A stretch of 64,000 bases of DNA, taken from assembly GCA_025058535.1 (NCBI GenBank), contig JANXEL010000033.1:33954-97953 (forward strand), written 5' to 3'. This stretch comes from Ignisphaera sp. Lineage in GTDB: Archaea > Thermoproteota > Thermoprotei_A > Sulfolobales > Ignisphaeraceae. Positions 1-7,171 of the stretch are shown piece by piece. Numbering within the stretch: position 1 is the stretch's first letter; every line of letters begins with the position of its first letter. The position numbers and the translations under genes are program-made. The notes beneath the pieces were generated by a model that saw only the letters and a program-made list of their open reading frames with translations, was not told where the DNA came from and ran no database searches.

Positions 1-156
1 GATTGTGGGCAGCGGTATAGCTAGGTTTTGGCTTAACTCCTGCGCATTAGCGGCAGCTAGGGCCTCAACTGTTGTTATCCCTAGCTCTTGGAGCTTCTTA
101 AGTATTGTACTAGAGATGCCCAGATCCTCAAGACTACGAATCTTACGCTCAGCCAT
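1..156 (-). CDS. radA: RadA recombinase, N-terminal fragment (runs off the left edge)
   Basis: The 52 visible codons encode the N-terminal helix-hairpin-helix region of archaeal RadA, the RecA/Rad51-family strand-exchange ATPase of homologous recombination. Recognisable stretches are RSLEDLGISS, LQELGITTVEALA and AQELSQNLAIPL, the usual HhH sequence before the ATPase core. The Walker motifs lie outside the window. The ATG at 156 follows a GGGAG Shine-Dalgarno (complement of 162-166) at a spacing of five. A TATA-like box lies at 221-229 (minus strand), giving a predicted leader of about 40 nt. It is divergent from thrS. Confidence 0.9.
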   Translation of the reverse strand, partial: MAERKIRSLEDLGISSTILKKLQELGITTVEALAAANAQELSQNLAIPLPTI

Positions 157-244
157 CTATACTCCCAATAAACACTTCAGCTAAGTTTCCTAATATACCC
201 TTTTGCACCTCGCCAAAACTTTTAATAAGAGCTTCGTCGACCCC

Positions 245-262
245 AATTAATTTTTATAAAAA
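245..262 (+). promoter_or_regulatory. TATA promoter of thrS
   Basis: An AT-rich box (TTTTATAA, 252-259) sits about 75 nt before the thrS ATG. Archaeal TATA-to-start spacing of about 26 nt puts transcription start near 281, giving a roughly 50-nt leader that contains the 10-codon ORF at 303-335. This is inferred from sequence only. Confidence 0.45.
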
Positions 263-302
263 TAAATACTAATCTATAGCATTAAGAGGGTTGAGCCGCA
301 AC

Positions 303-335
303 ATGGCTGTGAGATATGAGGTTGAACCAAAATGA
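303..335 (+). CDS. Possible 10-codon leader ORF overlapping the thrS start
   Basis: An ATG at 303 opens a reading frame for MAVRYEVEPK and a TGA whose first bases overlap the thrS start in an ATGA arrangement (332-335). The purine-rich thrS Shine-Dalgarno (GAGGTT, 318-323) is inside it. It lies wholly within the predicted leader transcript. It contains no Thr codon, so it does not look like a classical threonine attenuator; translational coupling is the more natural idea. Chance is a real alternative for so short a frame. Confidence 0.22.
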   Translation: MAVRYEVEPK

Positions 336-2191
336 GACTACTGCTCATACATGCTAAAACATTTTCATACAAAGCTAGAGAAAGGGCTATAGAGGAAGGA
401 GAGGATGTTGAACATGGAAACAGGGAGGGTGTTTTCGAGAATGCTCTCGTAGTCTTCGTAACTGTTGAAGAAGATGATGGTAGGAATCCCGCTGTAGTTG
501 TTGATAAGGCTGCTAACGATGTGATGGATGTAGTTAAAAAGGTGAGCGCCTCTACCGTTGTGATATACCCCTACGCCCACCTATCCTCTTCCCTGGCACC
601 TCCAAAGACGGCAATCAATATACTTGATTCGTTAAAGGCTGCTCTTTCCGAACGTGGAGCTAGAGTTACGAGAGCACCATTTGGATGGTATAAGGAGTTC
701 GTGCTCCACTGCTACGGTCATCCTCTAAGCGAACTTTCTCGCCAAATAGTAGCTAGTGAGGAAGCAACTAAGAGGACCTTTGATAAAAAGTACTATATTC
801 TTACAACAGATGGAAAGTTGGTGAAACCTGAGGAATACGAGTTTAAGGAGAGTGAGTTGGAGCTAAAGATCCTAGTGGATAAGGAGGTGTTTAGGAAGGA
901 ATTTGAAGGAGGTCAAGGTAGAGTGCAGTATTATTTGAGGAAGTTTGGCTTTGAGTGGGAGGAGTACTCCGATAGAGGCCACCTCAGATACGAGCCTCAC
1001 GCAACCTTAATTTTAGAAGCCGTCTCAGCTTATTCGTGGCGTGTAGCAAATTCGTTAGGTATACCCATCTTTAGAGTCCGTGGTACTAACATGTTCGACC
1101 TTAACGTCGAGCCTATCAAGCAGCACGCTGCTCTTTTTGGAGAACGTATGTATGAAGTTAAGATGGATATAGATAGATTTGTACTTAGATTTGCAGCATG
1201 CCATCAGCAGTTCTCAATACTTAAGGATTGGGTGCTAAGCTATAGGGACCTACCTATTGGAATGTTTGAAATAGCAGACAGTTACAGGTATGAACAGAGG
1301 GGTGAGCTGATCCTAGGTTTCAGGTTGAGAAGATTCCACATGCCTGATCTACACATACTTACGCGTGATCTTGAAGAGGCTAAAAGAATAGCCTTGATAG
1401 TTAGGGAAAAGATCATGGAAGAGGTTAAAAAAGTAGGAAGGGATTACCAGGCAATATACAATGTGACTGAGGATTACCTAAATATGCATTTTAACCATGT
1501 TGTAGAGCTTGTAAAAAGAGAGGGGAAACCCGTTCTTCTAGTGGTATATCCAGCAGGTATATATTATTGGGTTATAAATGTGGAATACGTGATAATAGAT
1601 GAGCTTAACAGGCCTAGGGAGATAGCTACATGGCAGATTGACGTGGGGAATGCTAAGAGGTTCGGTATAAAGTATGTTGATGAAAACAATATGGACAGGC
1701 ATCCTATCGTGATCCATACAGCGATCATAGGCTCAATTGAAAGGTACATTTACATGATATTCGACAAGATAGCTCACGATGAGATGAAGGGTATCTCTCC
1801 AACGCTTCCCCTCTGGCTATCACCTATACAGGTAAGATTAATACCCGTGTCAAAGGACTATATTGAATATGCCACCAACATAGCACGTATACTTACAAAC
1901 AATGGAATAAGGATTGACATTGATGACAGAGACGAAAGTTTGGGTAAGAAGATTAGAGATGCAGGAGTAGAGTGGATACCATACGTCGTCGTGGTAGGTG
2001 AGCGTGAGGTTAAGACAAATACTATTAATGTCCGAATTAGAAAAAGTGGTGTTCAGAGGACACTCACGCTCGAGGAGTTTATAAAGATTCTAAATGAAGA
2101 ATTAAATGATTATCCAAAAATTGAGAGCACACTGCCACTACACCTAAGTAAGAGACCAAAACTATATTACTTACAGCCACTAACGGTATAA
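332..2191 (+). CDS. thrS: Threonyl-tRNA synthetase, archaeal type with editing domain
   Basis: Class II synthetase that charges tRNA-Thr. Residues 1-145 form the archaeal D-aminoacyl-tRNA-deacylase-like editing domain; the YAHLSSS segment (His83) and WYKEF segment (Lys121) match positions known to matter for removing mischarged Ser. The catalytic core carries the zinc ligands Cys290 (AACHQQ), His341 (PDLHIL) and His462 (IHTAIIGSIERY), and motif 2 near YRYEQRGEL. The C-terminal third, starting near WLSPIQVRLIPV, is the anticodon-binding domain. At 619 residues it is full length, unlike the split catalytic/editing ThrRS pairs of some crenarchaea. GAGGTT at 318-323, eight bases before the ATG, supports this start. 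Confidence 0.95.
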   Translation: MRLLLIHAKTFSYKARERAIEEGEDVEHGNREGVFENALVVFVTVEEDDGRNPAVVVDKAANDVMDVVKKVSASTVVIYPYAHLSSSLAPPKTAINILDSLKAALSERGARVTRAPFGWYKEFVLHCYGHPLSELSRQIVASEEATKRTFDKKYYILTTDGKLVKPEEYEFKESELELKILVDKEVFRKEFEGGQGRVQYYLRKFGFEWEEYSDRGHLRYEPHATLILEAVSAYSWRVANSLGIPIFRVRGTNMFDLNVEPIKQHAALFGERMYEVKMDIDRFVLRFAACHQQFSILKDWVLSYRDLPIGMFEIADSYRYEQRGELILGFRLRRFHMPDLHILTRDLEEAKRIALIVREKIMEEVKKVGRDYQAIYNVTEDYLNMHFNHVVELVKREGKPVLLVVYPAGIYYWVINVEYVIIDELNRPREIATWQIDVGNAKRFGIKYVDENNMDRHPIVIHTAIIGSIERYIYMIFDKIAHDEMKGISPTLPLWLSPIQVRLIPVSKDYIEYATNIARILTNNGIRIDIDDRDESLGKKIRDAGVEWIPYVVVVGEREVKTNTINVRIRKSGVQRTLTLEEFIKILNEELNDYPKIESTLPLHLSKRPKLYYLQPLTV

Positions 2192-2209
2192 ACCCTTGGA
2201 GATGCGGGA

Positions 2210-2273
2210 AGCCATGATGAACTGTTGCCCTCCCTGATTGAGCAAGGTGATGACATGAACCTCCTCTGAGGTA
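2210..2273 (+). ncRNA. C/D box sRNA (2'-O-methylation guide), between thrS and mvk
   Basis: All four boxes are present in order with near-ideal spacing: C box ATGATGA at 2214-2220, D' box CTGA at 2234-2237, C' box GTGATGA at 2247-2253 and D box CTGA at 2266-2269. The D' guide is 13 nt (ACTGTTGCCCTCC) and the D guide 12 nt (CATGAACCTCCT). Archaeal sRNAs of this kind assemble with L7Ae, Nop5 and fibrillarin and direct methylation opposite the fifth guide base upstream of D or D'. The D box overlaps the GAGG Shine-Dalgarno of the next gene, so maturation and mvk translation may compete. I could not assign targets from memory. Confidence 0.82.
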
Positions 2274-2278
2274 TGAAA

Positions 2279-3304
2279 ATGACCGTGGTTAGTATCAGAA
2301 TTCCAGCAAAAGTCACTCTATTTGGTGAACACGCCGTTGTGTACAATAAACCTGCTATAGCCTCCACGATACCTGTGTTTATAGACATTACTGGAAGAAA
2401 GTTGGATGACAGAAGGCTTCTAATTAATCTAGATGGTGCCAGCGTGCAGATAAAGGGAATTTTATTTGATAGGATATCAGGTGGACACACAGTACTTCCC
2501 GATGACAACTATTTGTCGCGTTTCACCAGCTATATTGTTACTGGGCTAGATATCTGCGAAGATGAATTGAAAATCAATAGAAGTGGATACGAGGTAAGTA
2601 TAGGTAGTAGCCTACCAATAGGAGCTGGACTAGGTACCTCGGCTGCTATATCTGTTGGAACAATGGCTATGTGTTTAGCGCTTAGCACTCACTATAGCAC
2701 TGACGATTCTCATGTTAAGAAAATGGTTGCCTTATTAGCATGGAAGACGGAGCAGAGAGTTCAAGGTATGGCAAGCCCTATGGATACATTCACCATTACA
2801 TACGGCGGTATCAGGTACATCAAGCCGTGGATACCCGATACCGAAATCTTGAACTCCACTAATAAATTCAATATTATTGTTGGCTATACTCCCAAGAGGT
2901 ACACAACTGCTGAGTTGGTAAAAAAAGTAAAGAATCTGAGGACAAAAGAGGAATCCGTAATGAACATGTTACTGGATGTAGTAGAGAAAATAGTTGGAGA
3001 AGCGAGGGACGCTGTTGTCCACGGTGATGCTGAAAAGCTAGGAATCCTAATGAACATTAACCACGGTGTGTTAGAGTCAATGGGCGTGGTGTCTCTGGAG
3101 CATAGTTATATAGTAAAGATACTGCTTGCTGCGGGAGCTCTTGGTGCAAAGACTAGCGGGGCAGGTGGTGGTGGTGCGTTTATAGCATTAGCTAGAAATA
3201 GAGAACACGCAATTGTATTGAAAAATATTGTAGAAGCATTTGGTGGAAAAGTGGTGGCCCTAGAACTTTATGAGAAGGGTTTTACAGTTAGCTATAGAGA
3301 ATAG
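2279..3304 (+). CDS. mvk: Mevalonate kinase (GHMP family)
   Basis: Phosphorylates mevalonate at the 5-hydroxyl in the pathway that feeds archaeal isoprenoid lipids. GHMP signatures are clear: N-terminal IPAKVTLFGEHAVVY, the ATP-binding loop SSLPIGAGLGTSAAISVG near residues 115-130, and the C-terminal KTSGAGGGGAFIAL loop. Length (about 341 residues) is normal. Two ATGs are possible, 2273 and 2279. The GAGGT at 2268-2272 abuts the first but is six bases from the second, so 2279 is chosen. The gene starts immediately after the C/D sRNA. Confidence 0.93.
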   Translation: MTVVSIRIPAKVTLFGEHAVVYNKPAIASTIPVFIDITGRKLDDRRLLINLDGASVQIKGILFDRISGGHTVLPDDNYLSRFTSYIVTGLDICEDELKINRSGYEVSIGSSLPIGAGLGTSAAISVGTMAMCLALSTHYSTDDSHVKKMVALLAWKTEQRVQGMASPMDTFTITYGGIRYIKPWIPDTEILNSTNKFNIIVGYTPKRYTTAELVKKVKNLRTKEESVMNMLLDVVEKIVGEARDAVVHGDAEKLGILMNINHGVLESMGVVSLEHSYIVKILLAAGALGAKTSGAGGGGAFIALARNREHAIVLKNIVEAFGGKVVALELYEKGFTVSYRE

Positions 3305-3326
3305 TTCTTCTAGAGGCTTCTTATGC

Positions 3327-4037
3327 ATGGGTATGTACATACTTCTGTATGATATTCTCGAACATCTGTTTAAGTTTGGCAGCATCGAGAAAGGCCTGCT
3401 AGATCACGTTAGGATTGGTGACAGACCATCAATTGAGAGCATAATTGAAAATGGCATTGAAAGAAACATGCTTAAAGAAGATGATAGTAAAATCTACCTG
3501 CTGAACCCTTTTGAATTTCTACTCTTACTTGATGAAATCGGTCTAGACACTTCAAGGTTATGCAGCTATATATCATGGAGTGAATTTGAAAACTTTGTTG
3601 CAAATAAACTTTACGAATTCGGATGGGAGTACATCTTAGGGTATTCCCACAAAAGAATTTCAAGATTTCAAATTGATGTTATTGCTATGGATTTTGTCTT
3701 AAAGAGGGCGCTGGTGATCGAGTGTAAGCACTGGAGGAAAAGCCTTGGGGTAAGCTCTTTAAAGAGAATTGTGCTAGATCACCTAGTGAGAGTTGATAAA
3801 CTCGTGAACTACTGTGAATGGGTTACTGTGGATATTTCCAGATTGCGTGATATAGAGAACTTAATACCAGTTGTAGTAACATTGAAGAAAGGAGGTGTAA
3901 AAGTAATAGAGGGTGTTCCCATAGTATCACTGCACCACTTAGGTGATTTTCTAATTAATATCAGCAGCTATCTAGAGCTACTTAACATAAAGGTATTTAA
4001 AAATAGATGCTATGTGCAGCCTACAACCACTTACTAA
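3327..4037 (+). CDS. PD-(D/E)XK nuclease-fold (Mrr/RecB-like) protein
   Basis: The middle of this roughly 236-residue protein carries a restriction-endonuclease-like core: FENFVANKLYEFGW (helix), RFQIDVIAMD (catalytic Asp) and RALVIECKHW (Glu-x-Lys). This order is typical of archaeal Mrr/RecB-like nucleases. The N-terminal ~85 residues look helical, possibly winged-helix (LFKFGSIEKGLLDHV). Target and biology are unknown. Longer frames start at 3270 inside mvk, but the residues before 3327 merely shadow the mvk end. ATG 3327 has GAGG at 3313-3316. It is probably co-transcribed with mvk and could be a housekeeping DNA-repair enzyme rather than defence. Confidence 0.68.
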   Translation: MGMYILLYDILEHLFKFGSIEKGLLDHVRIGDRPSIESIIENGIERNMLKEDDSKIYLLNPFEFLLLLDEIGLDTSRLCSYISWSEFENFVANKLYEFGWEYILGYSHKRISRFQIDVIAMDFVLKRALVIECKHWRKSLGVSSLKRIVLDHLVRVDKLVNYCEWVTVDISRLRDIENLIPVVVTLKKGGVKVIEGVPIVSLHHLGDFLINISSYLELLNIKVFKNRCYVQPTTTY

Positions 4038-4045
4038 CTAACCAT

Positions 4046-4942
4046 CTATGTATAGAATTCTATTGCTGCATATCCAACGATTATGTCCTCTTCGCCCGTC
4101 ACATCCCCCGAGTGGTAGTACTTAAGGAGTTTAGCTCTAGAATTGAGTTTCTTCGCGTACTCCATAGCAATCGCTATAGCACCATAACCGCACACCGTTG
4201 AACTATACCTATCAACGAGTGATAGAAACTTTTTCGTATCAAGCTCTACTATAGACTCTATGAACTTATAGTCGAGATTCCTTACATTCTCCATAACGTT
4301 AGTTGTAAAGATCACATAATCATAGATGCTCCCATGGTGTGTAAAATCCGATGATGCTATCACGACTGCCTTCTTGTTTGATAATTCTATAGCCTTTTTC
4401 AATGCTGCTGCAAATTGTTGCGCCTCTTCCAACGTAATATCCCTTGCAACTATCGGTACCAATTTAAAGCTATCCCCATATATGTATTGAAGAAATGGTA
4501 GCTGAACTTCCACAGAGTGTTCCCGGGTGTGAGCCAGAGCATCATCGCCCATCAGCGGATACAGCTGCTTCAAACTCTTTATAACATCAATATCAACATC
4601 AATAGTGCCTAAGGGTGTAGCCCATTTTAGATAGTAGCTTACCGTTGTTATTTTATCCCCAAAACCAGTGTGGTTTGTACCCAGAATAACCGCTAGGTCG
4701 ATATTTTGGACCTGTTCTGCTAACTCTTTATAATACCAAGCTGCACATGCTGCTGAGAAGTAGTAACCTGCATGCGGCACAATCCCCCCCACAATCTGCC
4801 TCTCACCGATATATCCTCTCTTTGGTAGCGAGCCTGGACCCTTTTTAGGGTCCGTATACGCCTTCTCTATTTCATTTAATAGCTGCCTCTTATTTAACGG
4901 GTAAAAATTCCATGCTCCTGCTTGAGGCTCCCTGATAGCCAT
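4046..4942 (-). CDS. Memo-family protein (MEMO1/AmmeMemoRadiSam type)
   Basis: Matches the Memo family, a dioxygenase-like fold widespread in archaea. The family opening R-x-P-x-A-G-x-FYP appears as REPQAGAWNFYP. Conserved blocks follow: GGIVPHAGYYFSA, GTNHTGFGDK, REHSVEVQLPFLQ and SSDFTHHG, which contain the His/Asp residues of the putative metal site. The start was moved to ATG 4942, where the family homology begins, preceded by GAGGT; an upstream in-frame ATG at 4996 adds 18 atypical residues. The biochemical role of archaeal Memo is not settled; in many archaea it accompanies AMMECR1 and radical SAM proteins, which are not adjacent here. Confidence 0.88.
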   Translation of the reverse strand: MAIREPQAGAWNFYPLNKRQLLNEIEKAYTDPKKGPGSLPKRGYIGERQIVGGIVPHAGYYFSAACAAWYYKELAEQVQNIDLAVILGTNHTGFGDKITTVSYYLKWATPLGTIDVDIDVIKSLKQLYPLMGDDALAHTREHSVEVQLPFLQYIYGDSFKLVPIVARDITLEEAQQFAAALKKAIELSNKKAVVIASSDFTHHGSIYDYVIFTTNVMENVRNLDYKFIESIVELDTKKFLSLVDRYSSTVCGYGAIAIAMEYAKKLNSRAKLLKYYHSGDVTGEEDIIVGYAAIEFYT

Positions 4943-5007
4943 AACCCACAACCTCGTAGTATTAACGGCTAGGTAAATCATAAATTTTTGTGACAAAACT
5001 CCTTCAA

Positions 5008-5826
5008 TTAGAGAGACTCTAGAAGTTCTATATCACTTATATTGAGCCTCCATCCCATAGCTCCCCCAATTTCTAAAACATGATTCTTCTGCTCACTCTT
5101 GACAATAGCCGCGACATTAGGTCTCGATATGAGGAAGTTCAAGGCTATCTGTGCAGGTGTTTTTTTGTAGTTGTTAGCTATTTTTATTAATAATGGATGT
5201 CTTACCACGGACCCCCCGTCAAGAGGTCTGCATGCCTGTACTAGTATATTGTTTTTAATTGAAAATGGAAGCATATCTCTCTCAATTCTCTTATTAAATA
5301 CATTATACACTACTTGATTTACTACAATACTGTATTTCCTTACACTTTCAATTGCTTCTTTCAAATCCTTTACCCTATAGCTACCCACACCAATATACCT
5401 TGTGTACCCCATTTCAGCAAGCATTTCTAATATTCTAATCTGGTGCTGTATGGGCAAGATTTCGTGGATTCCATAAACCAGTAGAAGATCCACATAATTT
5501 GTTCTTAGACGCCTAAGGGATGCTTGTACCGCCTTAATTGCACTGTCCTCGTTGGCTAAACTATACGGTAGTAACTTCGTCACTATAAATAATCTTTCCC
5601 TACCAACTCTAGCTACCACTCTCCCGATAAGCTCTTCTGCTAATCCATCAGCATAGAAGGCCGCTGTCTCGAGCACATTTACACCTATTTCAATGGCATT
5701 GATCAGCGCCTCTTCTGCGTTCTTGTAGTTGTATATGTTCCAAGTACCAATACCTATAGCACTTATACGCTCACCAGAACCCCCAAGAGACTTGCGGTCA
5801 TCTACATCTACAGTAAAACGGGGAAT
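5008..5826 (-). CDS. Aldo/keto reductase with probable non-canonical AUU start
   Basis: NAD(P)H-dependent oxidoreductase of the AKR TIM-barrel family. Catalytic elements are ETAAFYADG (Tyr; the usual Asp is Glu), IVTKLL (Lys) and VYGIHE (His). The first ATG/GTG/TTG in frame is GTG 5676, but that would delete the first barrel strand. The expected N-terminus (RKSLGGSGERISAIGIGTW) is encoded upstream of it, and the frame stays open to the TAA at 5839-5841 that ends the ubiquitin-like gene. No ATG, GTG or TTG occurs in those 53 codons. ATT at 5826-5824 sits seven bases after a GGTG motif and would give 272 residues, a normal family length. Alternatives are a frameshift from GTG 5833 or stop readthrough. 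Confidence 0.8.
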   Translation of the reverse strand: MPRFTVDVDDRKSLGGSGERISAIGIGTWNIYNYKNAEEALINAIEIGVNVLETAAFYADGLAEELIGRVVARVGRERLFIVTKLLPYSLANEDSAIKAVQASLRRLRTNYVDLLLVYGIHEILPIQHQIRILEMLAEMGYTRYIGVGSYRVKDLKEAIESVRKYSIVVNQVVYNVFNKRIERDMLPFSIKNNILVQACRPLDGGSVVRHPLLIKIANNYKKTPAQIALNFLISRPNVAAIVKSEQKNHVLEIGGAMGWRLNISDIELLESL

Positions 5827-5838
5827 TCTGCCCCACCC

Positions 5839-6096
5839 TTAACCTCCTAGTGCCAATGGAAAGAACTCTAGCTCAGTACAATTACTGGGCAGAACATCGT
5901 CAGGATAGAGCTGTGCGTCTCTGCACAGTACTAAAACCTCATCATGGCTGATTTCTAGATTTAGCATTTTAACAATAGTATCAACGATATCTCTAATAGG
6001 TGTACCACTATACACGCCAATTTCTACCATCCTACCTTTATCTCCAAAGCCAAACAGTTTAACTTTAACCCGTGCACTCCACCCTTCGCTTTTCAT
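5839..6096 (-). CDS. Ubiquitin-like beta-grasp protein (MoaD/ThiS/SAMP family)
   Basis: An 85-residue protein ending in LALGG, the C-terminal Gly-Gly needed for adenylation by an E1-like (MoeB/ThiF/UbaA) enzyme. The beta-grasp pattern is visible: ARVKVKLFGFG strand, EIGVYSGTPIRDIVDTIVKML strand-helix, then DEVLVLCRD and ELEFFPLALGG. Possible roles are sulfur carrier for molybdopterin/tungstopterin or tRNA thiolation, or protein conjugation as a SAMP; sequence cannot separate these. It lies directly upstream of, and in the same frame as, the aldo/keto reductase. The GGA GGT codons of the Gly-Gly tail also form a strong Shine-Dalgarno sequence. Confidence 0.78.
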   Translation of the reverse strand: MKSEGWSARVKVKLFGFGDKGRMVEIGVYSGTPIRDIVDTIVKMLNLEISHDEVLVLCRDAQLYPDDVLPSNCTELEFFPLALGG

Positions 6097-6305
6097 TCTA
6101 TAGCAGCCCTCATAGAAAGTATGCAGTCTAAAAATTATAAAGGTATATCTTTCTTACAATGATGAGCCTGGTAAACAGTATCTTAGATAAACCGCAGCAG
6201 GACCCATACAAACACTCCCTAATTAACCAGTAATATTAAATGAACGGTTTTACACGCTAGTTGGAATTACGGATGATGCTGCTGCATCCCTATTCCCGAG
6301 GCTCA

Positions 6306-7025
6306 TCAGCTCGTATGAACTATGTAGCCTAATTGAGAACCTCTTCTAATTGTGATCGGTGCGTATCCTCCCATGATTATTATCTTTGGAATGCCACTAA
6401 AAGGCCCTATGATAACTTCATTCAAGAATTTCACACCAAACACTGCTAGGTGGAACACCGGTTTCATCGATACGGTTTTACCCTTCTCAACTTCTATAGT
6501 TTCGTTAGGTAGGGCTATACATATCTCTTTAGGATTTATAGTATAGACATCCTGTATTGGTACAGGTACTGATAGTTGAAGTAGCTTATCCACAGCCTCA
6601 TCTAGGGAATCTCCATGTAGCAGTATTCCATTGTACTGCGCAATCTCCCTGCCAATGTTTGTGAGACTAACTATTTTTTGTTCTTCATCAAAAGACTGTT
6701 CGCTCCTAACCTCCCTGTCGACTTTTATAAGATTTAGCTGTTCAAGCTTTTGAATTCTAGATAATAATTCCTTTTCAGCAAAACTGGAACTGAGGGCTCT
6801 CAGTAAACCATTTGGCACCATATCTTTTATTAATGGTATTGAGATGGATTCCTGCCATTTTGGTGCAAGCGCTGTCATCACTGTAACTACATTTAATTCA
6901 TTAAGAGGCGCTCTACCTCCAAATTTCTCTTGTATAAACCTCATTATAGCAACATCCATAGAGTCGATTAGAGATAAATCTGGTAGCTTATAACCAATTC
7001 TATTAAATGTTACTATTCTAACCAT
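6306..7025 (-). CDS. Unrecognised 239-residue protein with winged-helix-like segment
   Basis: I do not recognise the family. Residues about 20-125 look like a winged-helix unit: MDVAIMRFIQEKFGG, a helix around LLSRIQKLEQLNLI, then a charged wing. The pattern KVDREV...KIVSLTNIGREIAQYN resembles the end of many archaeal HTH domains. The C-terminal third is beta-rich (PVFHLAVFGVKFLNEVIIGPF, GIPKIIIMGGYAPITIRRGSQ) and could bind a ligand. ATG 7025 is the only good start. Codon use resembles its neighbours. A DNA-binding regulator is a guess from the N-terminus only. Confidence 0.6.
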   Translation of the reverse strand: MVRIVTFNRIGYKLPDLSLIDSMDVAIMRFIQEKFGGRAPLNELNVVTVMTALAPKWQESISIPLIKDMVPNGLLRALSSSFAEKELLSRIQKLEQLNLIKVDREVRSEQSFDEEQKIVSLTNIGREIAQYNGILLHGDSLDEAVDKLLQLSVPVPIQDVYTINPKEICIALPNETIEVEKGKTVSMKPVFHLAVFGVKFLNEVIIGPFSGIPKIIIMGGYAPITIRRGSQLGYIVHTS

Positions 7026-7111
7026 ACTCTACTCACTGGATGTACAGTGGGAATGAAGCCTCAAAATAGCTAACGGCGTAGCAGTATATTAACCCAACTA
7101 CCTAAAAGTTT

Positions 7112-7170
7112 TAGAACTGTGATGAGGACTATCATCTGAAAAAATGATGATTTCGAACCTCCCTGACCGT
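7112..7170 (+). ncRNA. C/D box sRNA with a guide matching a tRNA T-arm
   Basis: Boxes in order: C GTGATGA 7119-7125, D' CTGA 7136-7139, C' ATGATGA 7144-7150, D CTGA 7163-7166. The D' guide is 10 nt (GGACTATCAT), the D'-C' spacer only 4 nt, and the D guide 12 nt (TTTCGAACCTCC). The D guide is exactly complementary to GGAGGTTCGAAA, which has the form of a tRNA T-stem/T-loop (G53-T54-T55-C56). By the D+5 rule the methylated residue would be the G preceding TT. The RNA is encoded opposite and adjacent to the 3' end of the minus-strand gene at 7172-8254. Confidence 0.82.
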
Positions 7171-7171
7171 G

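Noticed and set aside
332..2191. Split crenarchaeal ThrRS with separate editing protein
   Set aside because: Both the archaeal editing domain and the complete catalytic core with zinc ligands are in one 619-residue chain.
3270..3326. N-terminal extension of the nuclease-fold protein
   Set aside because: These codons lie in the mvk end in another frame and show no conserved character.
5676..5841. Selenocysteine or pyrrolysine recoding at the Ubl-AKR junction
   Set aside because: The stop is TAA, not TGA or TAG, and the Ubl has a natural Gly-Gly end.
6159..6200. ATGATGA near 6159 as a C box of another sRNA
   Set aside because: No CTGA-like D' or D box at 10-14 nt and no second C' box follow.
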